Part shown: positions 23,284-33,626 of the stretch, piece by piece
How the letters are laid out: each line of letters begins with the position of its first letter
Position numbering within the stretch: the first letter of the stretch is position 1
NCBI RefSeq assembly: GCF_020520425.1
Contig: NC_079492.1
Coordinates: forward strand, 72,035,671-72,099,670
Direction of reading: 5' to 3'
DNA: 64,000 nt
Origin: Spinacia oleracea
Taxonomy: Eukaryota > Streptophyta > Magnoliopsida > Caryophyllales > Amaranthaceae
Made by a program: the position numbers and the translations under genes
Notes under the pieces: generated by a model
Told to the model about the DNA's origin: nothing
Databases searched by the model: none
Seen by the model: only the letters and a program-made list of their open reading frames with translations

Positions 23284-23930
23284 TACAAAATATTTGCAAG
23301 TTCCTCTACTACGCACGTCGGACCAGAATGCGTTCTTTAAAATATCATCTTCATCTCGTTGCATAGAACTATAAAAATCGCCATTCAATTCTCGTTGTGC
23401 TTTGAAATACTCTTCAAGACCGGCAACATCTCCTTTCTAAACATTATTTTACGACGTTCAACAGTTAGGGCGTTCCTCAAATCTTTTTTGTTGAACGTCA
23501 TATTATCAGAACCACCTTTTCAATCAATTGAGTGCCGAAATTTCTACTAATGCTAACACCACCCCTTTCATTTATCATTATCCTATCAAAGGTGGGACCA
23601 TCAATGCTTATGTAGTTAACCATCATTCTACTACAATAGGGAGTAAGAGGGTACGTGATTAAGGTTCAAATCACAACTAATTACTATAAACTCTCCATTT
23701 TTTGACGAACCATAAACAAACATTTTGCAACCAGTAACATTAGACCCGACACTTGATTTAACACATCCCTTCTTATTCGTTCCATCATATGCGGCCTAGC
23801 CTCAAGTTCTCCAACACCTATTTTACTAACACCCTTATCCTTGTACTCCTTCTTTAACGTATTACTACTCACAAACATCTCAAAACCTTCCTTATAAGAA
23901 TTGAATAACGATGACAAAATTCACTAAACT
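23284..23930 (-). pseudogene. FAR1-RELATED SEQUENCE / MULE-derived protein fragment
   Basis: FAR1/FHY3-type proteins are transcription factors domesticated from Mutator-like transposases. Minus-strand pieces in order give a worn FAR1 zinc-finger part (near 23915-23690), then YCSRMMVNYISIDG with FDRIMINERGGVSISRN, then KGGSDNMTFNKKDLRNAL, and after a frameshift GDVAGLEEYFKAQRELNGDF with DEDDILKNAFWSDVRSRG and CKYF. The last block is the entry to the MULE transposase domain (FWADxxSR in the family). The sequence stops at 23284 where the tandem repeats begin, so most of the transposase core is missing. At least two frame changes and one stop are present. Confidence 0.8.
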
Positions 23931-24202
23931 CGTGACCCTAATGAAAAGACATTCCTACAGTAGGGGGGGGTCGATGTAGGAATATTCACAATAGTGTCTT
24001 CTTCAACATCAGATTCATCATTAAGGTATATAATGACCATTGCACTGTTGAATACATAATTAAATAATAAAATAGATTAGTTATATAATTATTTATACAT
24101 AATATATTAATTCACGGACATTTAAAATATTACTGCATACTGTATGATACTGTATAATTAATACACAAATTACTTCTTGTATTAATGTATGTTTAAGAAG
24201 TA
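23931..24202. other. AT-rich intergenic DNA
   Basis: No gene seen; contains a run of eight Gs near 23963-23970 and the repeated phrase ACTGTATAATTAATACACAAATTA, one copy at about 24150 and another beyond the next MITE at about 24582. Confidence 0.4.
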
Positions 24203-24576
24203 CTCCCTCCGTTTCTTTTTGTTTGTTACGTATTCCTTTTAAGGTGTCTCACAGTGTTTGTTACGTGGGAAAATCTTTACTTTTATAAACTTATTATAAC
24301 TATCATTTTTTGTGGCATCTTTTAATTTTAATTGGTCCAATTTTTTCAACTCATTAAATATCTTTGCAATTTCTCAAGTATGTTAAGTTAGCAGTCTTTT
24401 TGTTTTTCCATTATTGATTCATTTTGATAAATAAAACTATATTATTGGTTGTTGTAATAATTAGTGGATTGAGGTTTTACTTGGGTTTATTTTTTAATAA
24501 TAAAAAAAAAATCTTTATTATACGTTAATAAACGTGTAAAAGTCCAAACGTAACAAACAAAAAGATATGGATAGAA
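24203..24576. mobile_element. Stowaway/mariner-type MITE with a worn right end
   Basis: The left end CTCCCTCCGTTTCTTTTTGT and following TTGTTACG are mirrored at the right by CGTAACAAACAAAAAGATAT. TA precedes the left end. The right tip (GGATAGAATA) has lost the GGAGGGAG motif, so the boundary is approximate. Confidence 0.75.
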
Positions 24577-24894
24577 TAATACTGTATAATTAATACACAA
24601 ATTATACTTACAACTTGTAATTTAATGTAACTGGATAACATACATTTTTTAACCGCATAAATAAATGTTGCACATTAAAAAACGAGCATTGTTTTCTCCG
24701 TCAATAACACTTACAAACATTGGTTTGTCCAATTGTCCGTCAATCCAAATTGACAAAAAAAATTACAAGGGACTGATAAAATCACGACAATGTAATCAGG
24801 AGTACATTACAACGTAAAACTAGATGAATCCGAATTGTATGGTAAGCTAAGTACGAATTCCACCAAAATGATAGAAAACGCAATGCAATACAAG

Positions 24895-25286
24895 TAGACC
24901 TGGTTATCGGGCGGGGCGGGTCAGCGTCGGTGCGGGTCAAAAGAGGGTCGGGTATTGAAAGGGTCATTTTTAGCGGGTCGATAATGGGCTGGTCAAAAGC
25001 GGATCGCGAGTCAATAGCGGGTCATTAGTGGGCGGGTCAATAAACGAGCAATGAAAAATGAAAAACAAAAGAGCCATGTGCAAGTACAAGTAAATACAAA
25101 GCTATACACGTAATTTTTTGTATCATTACTATTTTAATTTTCAAAATAATTGTAGTATAAGTTTGACCCTATAATGACCCTATCCAATAAAGGCCCTGTC
25201 CAATAAGAGCCCTGTCTAATAAAAGCCCTATTAACTTGACCCTAACCCTATATCCATTGGACTACCCTGTCCAATAACCAGGTCTA
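24895..25286. mobile_element. hAT-type MITE with 8-bp target duplication
   Basis: Inverted ends TAGACCTGGTTAT (24895) and ATAACCAGGTCTA (25286) are flanked by AATACAAG on both sides (24887-24894 and 25287-25294). Eight-base duplications mark hAT elements. The left half is a run of GGGTC/GGGCGGG motifs and the right half a run of CCCTGTCCAATAA motifs, so long stretches can pair across the element. Confidence 0.85.
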
Positions 25287-25294
25287 AATACAAG

Positions 25295-25884
25295 TAGACA
25301 GTGAGCTCAAGAATTTTCACAAGTCTGATTACCTTATGTGGAAAAAGATCTAATTTTTTTAATTTTACTGTCGAAATTTTGGGCGGTCAATTTTTTGGAG
25401 AACTTTGGGCGGTAAACGTCGAGCTGTCGCACAACAAAATGGCGGACAGACCCAAAATTTTCCCCCCTAAATCAAAACATTTACCCCCCTAAACCCATTT
25501 TTAACTATCTGACTTGTCCTTCCCTTATTGGAGGGTAAGTACAGTCATCTTACCCCCAGGGTAAGTGTATGAATTCCCATATTGATCACAAATCATACAA
25601 CTTTATGTCCTACTGTCAGAGTATCATAACTTGCAATTACAGTTTAGCAACACAAACTATTTCACTACAAACCGTGAACAAGCTAAACTTAAATTTTGCA
25701 ATAATGTAACACACACATAATATTCCATGTTGAGTAAATGGCCATTCGAACAAATCTCTCCAGAAGTTGCAAGAGATTAAACTAAAATACACAAGTATAC
25801 GGAGTATATCTTACACAAAATGAAGCTCCAGTAGAGTGAAAATGTTAGATCTCTATCATCAATCACTAATTTCACATCACTAAT
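25295..25884. other. Intergenic DNA
   Basis: Contains C-runs (TTTTCCCCCCTAAATC, TTACCCCCCTAAACC) near 25460-25495 and two GGGTAAGT motifs near 25532 and 25559. No gene recognised. The right part may be 3-prime UTR of the minus-strand gene beginning at 25885. Confidence 0.4.
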
Positions 25885-27705
25885 TCACACAATCCTGAAA
25901 GCAATAGATAATGAGGAAGCATGATCTTCTTGAATTCCTGTCATTGCTTCCCAAGCAACTTTCTCAAATGGTGTTAAAACAAAGCTTTTCCTCTTCCTGT
26001 GTGGCTCCTTTGGAGGAACTTTATCTGCAGCACCACATGGAGTCCATGAAAATGCCCGCCGAGCTAAGCTTCCTTTTGCAGGTTACTTAAACTACTTGTC
26101 AAAGATGATTTCATGGGAGTTGCAGTTCTTGTTTGATGTTTTCTGCTTTAGTTTAGGACCAGATACAAATATTCGATTTTCTCTGGGCTGGGGGCGGGGG
26201 GCGAATACTGATTTACTAACAACAATAGCCTTGGTACAATATTTGAGGATTACATTGTTGTCCCGAAAAGAAAATCCTTGAGGATCTGCAGAGGAATTCA
26301 ACAAGTTCGTCATAAGAATAATGTAAAAGGTTTCATATTTCTTCCAATCTATTTGGAAAAAAAAGCAAGCGAAATGAAATACAATGATGGATCAACATGA
26401 AGTCCAAAAACAAAAAAATAGTTAAAGATTTTTTTTTAAAAAATAAAAAATAACTACAGTTTAGTACATATACAAATATATGTGTGAGGAATAACGTACT
26501 AGAGAAGCGTACTGTAGTTGTTTCCTCATCAACAACACCTTAAGGATTAATTGAGGTGCTCATAAAGGGGTGAACAATTTTCCGTTTCGTATTTCTCACT
26601 GTACAGATGAGAAATATGCAGAGTTGCAGTGCAATTCCCCAGTTGTTGAACGTCTGAAAAAGGACAATGAGATTGTTAGAATGACAAAATTGACCAGAAA
26701 TTGAAAAACTTTAGTCAAAAGATAAAATAGCCAAATGCAAACCCACGAAGAAGACAAAGTACCTGGGGACTACTCCAATTCAACTGGATAGATTTTCCAT
26801 TATCTAGCCTAAAAGCAAGATAATTAGGTAAACAGGGTCTATTTAAATGACGCAAAGGAAAAGCCTAATGATGTTTCCAACTTTCATCAATATGCCACCA
26901 ATCAACATCTTTTTAATTACTTAATCAATAGATAAGCAGTATACCTCAACAAGGGCAGCTCCTATCTTAGAAAATAACCTAACATAATAAACCTCTAATT
27001 GATATTAAGCAGTTTAACATCATGCTCGCTGGAAAAGATGACTACAAGCCAAAGCTTCACGAATCCCGGAGCAGGGATGCTCTAACATCAGAATAGTTCT
27101 TGAATCTTCGTATCACATATGACCATTGAATTCCAAGGATCATAAAACCATTATAAAATCACATCAGACAATGTGTAAATCAAATATCCTCTTATCTCCA
27201 AACTCTAAAAAACGTCGATCATACACTTCGATCAGGAGAATAAGAATCATTATTCTTTTTATTTAATTATCTATGACGATGTTGATGCATATAAACATCC
27301 ATGTCGATTATCATGGGATTTTGGTTTAGTGTTTTATACATGAAAAAATTACAAAGTAAAATAAAGAACGATCAATATTAATATCCAGGAAGTAAATAAG
27401 TCCAGCCGGAAAACATCAAATAAATAGCACAAACGTCAAACAAAAATTAAACAGTTACAGATCTTTGAACTGAAAATCCATTTCCCGATCATCATCAACC
27501 AAAAATAATCAAAACCAACAAAAATAAAATCATCAAATTGGCCCAACCAAAAAGCTTCCACGAATATTATTAAACCTAAACTAATTATTATCACGAAAAC
27601 ATCCAATTAAAAGAGGGGAAACATAGGGTGAAGTGGTGAAACCTAAATTACAAAGGAGAACAAAAATTACCTCAAGTCCAACTCATTAAAATCATAGCCC
27701 GCCAT
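25885..27705 (-). CDS. Possible small multi-exon gene of unknown function
   Basis: Minus-strand exons with GT-AG borders join in frame: 27705-27671 (MAGYDFNELDL), 26808-26763 (RLDNGKSIQLNWSSPQ) and 26653-26600 (TFNNWGIALQLCIFLICT, a probable membrane segment). If exon 3 is not spliced at 26600 the frame runs on to a TAA after 19 more residues (64 in total). An acceptor at 26287-26286 offers a further exon. Downstream, one frame from 26283 to 25885 codes protein-like sequence, including KEPHRKRKSFVLTPFEKVAW and EAMTGIQED, but it contains TAG (26094-26092) and TAA (26085-26083) and is out of phase with exon 3. I do not recognise the family. This may be two genes, or one gene whose 3-prime half is decayed. 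A C/T-rich leader lies upstream. Confidence 0.4.
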
Positions 27706-28313
27706 TAAAGATTGTTGAAGCTTGGTTCCGCAAACACAAAACCTAAGTTAGTTTTGGATCTAGAATCTCCAGTTGTAATTGTTGTGAGCTTGGAGGAGAT
27801 CAAGAGAAGGATGGAATCAGGATAAAAAATCTCGAAGAATCGCCATGGCAGAGAAGAGAAGAGGAGGGAGAGAACTCAAGTTCCCAGAGAAAGGGAAGGA
27901 GGAGGCAGGCCAAAAACCTAATAAAATGTCGAGGAAAGTAGCAAATGGGGGAAAGTAACTCACAAGGGCAGAGATATCCCCACACTTCTACTAAGGAAAA
28001 AGAAGAAAGGAAAAAAAGGGTCAAATGGTCAAAGCACTATTGTTCGTGAATAGTAACAAGGAACTCCTTGCTTTTAAAGAGTTAGAGATACAATGTCGAT
28101 GTACAATGGTTGTCCAAAAATTCTTACACTATACTAGTTGAAAGGCTAAATGTATATGGTGAAAGAGGATGAACAACTACTTCCTCCGGTATTTAAGGCT
28201 TGTTTGATCGAGGGGTAAAAGTTAAGTGGGTAGTAGTCCTAGGATTGAAACTCAATTCCATGAGATATCCCCATGTTAAGGGTAGACATTAATAAAGTCA
28301 TAATTTATAATTC
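27706..28313. other. Leader/promoter region of the minus-strand gene and intergenic DNA
   Basis: On the minus strand the stretch 27990-27790 is rich in CTTCTCTCC-type pyrimidine motifs, like many plant 5-prime UTRs, and CTTTAAAAG at about 28078-28070 could serve as a TATA box. Nothing else was recognised up to the gypsy LTR. Confidence 0.4.
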
Positions 28314-28608
28314 TGTTGACTTTCAGTGACGCCAAAGTTAGAGTTAGTTACACAATTTAGATTCTGTTATAGCTTAATTGTTGTTTCCATCTTCTTTACT
28401 TTATTTTGTGTAGCCTAACTAATTTGTTCTAGCTATAAATAAGTTGTAATCTTCATTTGTATGATTTAATAATTGATTTAACAAATTTTCTACTCTCTTT
28501 CTCATTCCTCACATTCTCTCTTAAGCAATTATGTCTTCTTTCTCTCTTTTCTATCTCAATTCTACTCCATTCTCGAGTAAAAAAATCGAGCTTAAGGCTC
28601 TTGTATCA
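28314..28608 (+). mobile_element. 5-prime LTR of a decayed Ty3/gypsy element (boundaries inferred)
   Basis: The LTR is read from TGTTGACTTTCAGTGACG to CTTGTATCA, about 295 bp, ending two bases before a tRNA-Met-type primer binding site. It contains CTATAAATAAG near 28433, a likely TATA box. There is no partner LTR in the window because the element is cut at 31344. Confidence 0.55.
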
Positions 28609-28609
28609 T

Positions 28610-28621
28610 TGGTATTAAAGC
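28610..28621 (+). promoter_or_regulatory. Primer binding site (initiator tRNA-Met type)
   Basis: TGGTATTAAAGC differs by two bases from TGGTATCAGAGC, the plant initiator tRNA-Met complement used by many LTR elements. Confidence 0.6.
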
Positions 28622-28759
28622 AAACCTTGATCAAATTGATCGATCTTTGGCTCATTACAGTCTACAAAAGATCTTTAGTTCATCAAGCTAAAGATAAATA
28701 GTTTCTGCCATCATTTGGGGAACTAATTTGGATACCCTATTATAAAGTTGGGTTGAGTT

Positions 28760-31344
28760 TGAGAAGTTGTTGAACTTCTTATTGAGATTCCATTCTGGTG
28801 CCAACAACCAGGAGCGTTATGGCCATGGAAGAATAGTTGAGGCAGTTGAAACAAAGGTGCAAGATCAATCGCAGAAGTTTGAGGACCAAACCGCTCAAAC
28901 CAATGATCAGTCAGAGAATATTGATGACACGACATTGATGATGGAGTTAAGGAACCGGTTTAAAGACTCCTCTTTTGACAGTTCTATACCTAGTGGACAT
29001 AAAGACACCAGTTCAACCAGGTCTCTGGGGTATACTCCTAAACTTTCTTTCCCTAATTTCGATTGTAATAATTGTAGAATCTGGACAAAAAGAAAGTACA
29101 TAAAATACTTTAACTTGTGTAACATTAGTGAAGAGCACAAGGTAATATCGTTGATAAGGATGAAAAATGGGTGACAAGCTATCTTTATACTAGAAAAAAT
29201 GTTGAATGGCCTGAATTTTGTTTAGATTTGGCAGCTATGTTCAAGAATGTTAAGGAGGTTATTATTGTAGAATAGTTTAACAAGCTTAAACAGACTTATT
29301 CTATAAAACCTACCTAGATGAATTTAAGGATCTTAAATCTGATGTGTTATAGACTCATCATAACTTGCCCGAGGAATTCATATTAGAGATCTTCTTGGGG
29401 GTTTGGACCCTATTATTAAGCCTTTTGTTAAAGCATTTAAGCCTACTTGTATTGTTGATGCAGTAGAGTAAGTAGAGTATGCTAGATTGCAAGAGGAACA
29501 AGTTCAAGCAGTTTCACCTAAACCAATTAAGACAACCTATTCTTTTTCTCATCAAGAGTCTCGCTAAACGCAAATAATTAAGCCTCCTCTCTTACCTACA
29601 CCTCATACTAAACCCTTGCCTTTGAACAAGTTCAACCTAAGATGTGCCAGAACATCAAGCATATCCTTGCTAATGTAAGGGATGAGAAAATTGCTAAGAG
29701 ACTTTGTTATTACTGTGACCAACCATATGACAGGAATCATAAATGTCAATTTAAAGAACCTCATATATTCATAGTAGAGATATCTAACAGTGAAGATAAG
29801 ATATCCATTAGTGAGGAAGAGGATGAAGATTCAGAAGAAGAGGGGTTGAGTTATCCTGTGATTTTAGTAAGTGAAACGTCTGGAAATCAAAACTTTCAGA
29901 CTACGAGGGTGAAGGGAATGGTCAACAAAAGGTAGTTTCACATCCTAGTTGACTCTAGAAGTATAACCTCGTAGATTTGGAATTGGCTAGGAAAAAGGGT
30001 TGTCTTATAAAGTGTAATCCTTCACAAGCGGTAATTGTGGCAGATGGTAATCATTTGGCTTGTCAACATGTATGTAAGGGTTTTACATGGAGCATGCAAG
30101 GGAATTTATTCATAGCAGATTCAATGTTAATCTCTTTAGGGGGGGGGGGGGGTGTGACATGGTGCTAGGGGTGCAGTGGTTAACTACACTTGGACCAATC
30201 TTTTATGACTTCAAGAAACTTATGATGAAGTTCAAACAAGATGATGACCATTTTGTGCTAAAAGGAATTCATCCACATCAAGTGAAGTTAATAGAGGGAA
30301 CCCCATCTACTAAAATTATTGACAGTCAGAGGCGGACCTTCCAGGGGGGCCAACTGGGACCTGGCCCCTGGTACCGACGCAAAAAATGTAATAGTAATAG
30401 TCTAGTAGATGGAGTTTAGAAATAGCCCAGCAAAAAAAAAAAAGCCCATCACAAATTACCCAAGAAATAGTGTTTTACTTTATCCAAAACCCAACTACAC
30501 ACTACCGTGAATCAAGGATGACACTAATATTGTGACCCACTTTCCTAGAGGGCCTAGACTCCTAGTCTACTCCTTTTTATTTTTTATTTTATTTCATTAT
30601 AAGTTTAGGTTTGAAAGTCGAGAATACAGTTAGTCCGTACCAATTTGTTCCATTGTTGGATTCTTGGAGACATTACTACACTATTCAATCCCCATCAACT
30701 ATTAGGTCCATGCTGTATACATAATTATGTTAATATGTTATGAATTTCATTTGTAGTTCTTTATTAGAAATTTAATTTTGTATTGAGAGGAAAATAGCAA
30801 ATACTTACCGTAGCATTAATAATTAAACATATTTGAAAGAGTGATTAGCATCACAGAAATACGGAGTACTATAATTTATAGGATGGGATTGAGACGCTTA
30901 TAAATTTTAGGGCTTATTTTAGCTATTGTTTAATAAAATTATTTGTTACAGATACTCCGTATAATATTGCTTTAGTGTATAATTTTATTTATGTAGCATG
31001 TTCCGTTACATTGGCCCCCGTAAGAAAATCTTTCAAGATCCGCCACTGTTGACAGTGATGTCCAATTGTGTTTGCTCCAAGTAAGGGATGTTTCATTCAC
31101 GAAGTTGACTATTAACAAAGAACATGCTGTAGAATTGTGTTTCTTAGTTGAGTTTGAAGATGTTAAAACCAAAGTACAATGACATATTTGCAAAACCAAA
31201 AGAAACCGTCATACAAGGGAGTGATTGATCATACAATTCCACTAGAACCAAATGACAGGCTTGTGAACATCATACCTTACATGTATCCTCTCAAACAGAG
31301 GAATGTAATTGAGCAATTGGTTCAGGAGATGCTGGAAAGAGGCA
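28760..31344 (+). pseudogene. Ty3/gypsy gag-pol remnant: gag, zinc knuckle, protease, start of RT
   Basis: The order of domains is right for gypsy. Gag: YTPKLSFPNFDCNNCRIWTK and KYFNLCNISEEHKV near 29030-29145, then broken pieces to about 29510. Zinc knuckle: LCYYCDQPYDRNHKC at 29702-29746. Protease region: decayed VDSRSIT for VDTGSTH near 29950, and CDMVLGVQWLTTLGPIFYDF near 30150-30210. RT entry, after the hAT insertion: DIFAKPKETPSYKG-like frame, DHTIPLEPNDRLVNI, YPLKQRNVIEQLVQEMLERG to 31344. There are many stops and frame changes, and the RT core, RNase H and integrase are missing. A homopolymer run of G at 30140-30152 lies in the protease part. Confidence 0.85.
30327..31048. mobile_element. 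Non-autonomous hAT element inside the gypsy protease
   Basis: The left end CAGAGGCGGACCTTCC and the right end GATCCGCCACTG are inverted, with GGGGGGCC/GGCCCCCG a little further in. The 8-bp duplication TTGACAGT lies at 30319-30326 and 31049-31056. The element is 722 bp with no transposase frame. Removing it and one TTGACAGT restores continuity of the gypsy sequence. Confidence 0.92.
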
Positions 31345-31586
31345 TCTATAGCTATACTAAAAGAGAGGTCCTAAAACCAAAATTGACACGTGTCGCTCTC
31401 ACAATCAGAATTTTCGCGCTTTTTTGTCCTTCCCTAATTAAAAAGAATAATTATATTTTTTACTTGATTTATGACAATATTTCCCTTCCCAAATTAAAAA
31501 GAATAATAATATCGCTTGATTTATGATAGCACTATATTATTATATATGATAAGAAAATATAGAGTTACATGCCCTGTTTTCCACAA
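31345..31586. other. Junction stretch between two gypsy remnants
   Basis: AT-rich with an imperfect direct repeat of about 60 bp: CCTTCCCTAATTAAAAAGAA to CTTGATTTATGA at 31428, and CCTTCCCAAATTAAAAAGAA to CTTGATTTATGA at 31489. No gene; possibly a short TE remnant. ACACGTGTCGC at 31387 is a palindromic G-box-like core. Confidence 0.5.
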
Positions 31587-33028
31587 GGTTTATGGCATAC
31601 AAGGAAGAAATGAAAACAAGTATGCACCTGACCGCATTCAACAGGGGAAGGATGAGTCTTTGCGAAGCTATGTTAAACGCTTCAATCTGGAAGCTGGACA
31701 AATCCCAGATCTTCCCGATGGCGTCTCCTTCGACAATTTTGTCAGGGGTCTAAAGAAGGGATCATTCAAGTTTGACCCAATTAAGAAGAGTGTGCGAGCG
31801 ATGGCAGAAGTTCTGGACGAGGCCGAGGCCCTCATTCATGCTACGGAAATATGCAGTGTGTCCAAAGATGGAAAGGCGACGGACTCAACCCGGAAAAATG
31901 AGAAGACTGATAGAAAGGTCTCACGGGTTAATGGCACTTGTGCTCTCTCAAAAGAGCATGATTCCAACTCTCCGGGGTAAAAGAGAGGGTGGTCGCAGGA
32001 GAGCGAATATTTTGAATACAATACAGACCTCCTCACCGTTCTAGTGGACGTGGGGACCAGGTTCGACCTTGAACAGCCCTTTTCAATGAAGTCTCCTGCT
32101 GAGAATCGAGATCTTAAGCTGTACTGCCAGTTCCACGAGGATATAGGTCATGATACCAAAGATTGTAGGAGTCTGAAGAGGGCCCTGGATGGCCTAGCTT
32201 CCAAGGGGCACCTGAAAAACTACCTTCAAAGAAGCACTCACGGCATGGGAAAAAGCCAGTACAAGAAAAATAAGTCACCCGTCTCAGTTGCAAAAAGAAA
32301 TCACAACGAAGGGGGATTCGTAGCCGTCATATCGGGAGGACCAGCTGCCGGTGGACCCACCATGAGGGACAGAAAGATTATGCCCTCCGGCTAGGTCAAG
32401 TGATGTTATCAGGAAAGTCACCAATGGATCCATTGCCTCGAATAGAAATATGTGAATCAGATGGAGGACGTGTAGCCACCCCGCATGACGATCCTCTCGT
32501 TGTCGAAATCAAGAACTCCAACATGAGGTTAAAATGCATATTGATAGATACAAGGAGTTCAACTGATATAATGATCATGGAATGTTTAAGCCGTCTAGCC
32601 CATGACCCTAAGACAATTGAAAGCATGCACTACCCTATCATTGGTTTCGGAGGAAGCATCATACACCCTGTAGGCGTCATCACCTTGCCAGTACGGATAG
32701 GAGGACGTAACGACGGAAGGAAGATGGGTGTGGACTTCTTAATTGTCAAAGACTTAACTGTATACAATGTCATCTTGGGACGCCCCACTCTGAACTAGAT
32801 CAAAGCAGTGGTCGTCACCCATCTCATGCTCCTGAAGTATGTATGTGACGACAGAGCAATAGGAACTATACATGGAGATCAATAGCAAGCACGGGACTGC
32901 TACCTCACCACTCTTAATCCGTCAGCGTGGAGGAAGGAGCCGACCGGAACCAAAGGCAAGAGGAAGTATGAAGAGGAGCCACCAGCAGCTAACGAGATTA
33001 TTCCAGTTAAGCTAGAAAAAAGTGGCTA
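31587..33028 (+). pseudogene. Gypsy gag-protease region, decayed
   Basis: Gag: YGIQGRNENKYAPDRIQQGK, then DESLRSYVKRFNLEAGQIPD and FDNFVRGLKKGSFKFD at 31587-31980. A zinc-knuckle-like motif follows (LYCQFHEDIGHDTKDCRSLK, C-x3-H-x4-H-x4-C) at about 32115-32175. Protease: LIDTRSSTDIMIMECLSRL at about 32540-32595, where the active-site D-T-G has become D-T-R, and VYNVILGRPTLN at 32759-32797. Stops lie at 31978 and 32392, with frame changes between the three frames. This frame pattern and the changed active site say the protein is not functional. Confidence 0.82.
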
Positions 33029-33065
33029 AGATATAGGATTTCAATAGACTAGTCAAGGTATTTTA

Positions 33066-33150
33066 TGTAAAGAGCCTACAAAACGGCCGAAAAAGTATGT
33101 AAGAGCCAACAAAACGGCCTGTATTATGCGCCTACAAAACGGCCAACCTA
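33066..33150 (+). repeat. Short tandem array with ACAAAACGGCC core
   Basis: The phrase GCCTACAAAACGGCC (or GCCAACAAAACGGCC) occurs three times at spacings of about 30-36 bp, directly after the protease region. Tandem arrays in this untranslated zone are a known habit of some Tat-type gypsy elements. Confidence 0.75.
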
Positions 33151-33626
33151 CTTTGCTACCTAGCTGAATATGAACTAATTTTATGAAAATATTCTTACTA
33201 TCAATTCTAAACTCTCACTATCACTACGGCAAAGCAAGCCACACGCCGAAACACTCATAGCTAAGATGTAAAAAACACACACAAACTGACTTAATAAGAC
33301 GGTCAATCAGAAACTGACCTCCTCATCGGCAGCGTCAGCAAAGACTAATCGGTTGATGGCCTAAGAAGTGGCCTAGATTAGCGCCACAAATTAGACTGAT
33401 CACCTAAAACACTGGGGTTACCGTCCACACATGAGCAAAGAAAACTTGTTCCCAAGAAAATCAGTATGAAACTGAGACGAAATAAAAACATACGTGCACA
33501 GAAGGCACAAATATTCATACATACGATCACGACGCAAAAACCCAAATAAAAAATGCCAAAAGGCACCATTGTTAATACAAGCGCCTACGGCGCCTTAAAA
33601 GCCAGCAATAAATAAAAAACCTAGGG

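Noticed and set aside
28180..28205. TACTTCCTCCGGTATTTAAG, like a Stowaway MITE end
   Set aside because: No inverted partner with flanking TA was found within several hundred bases.
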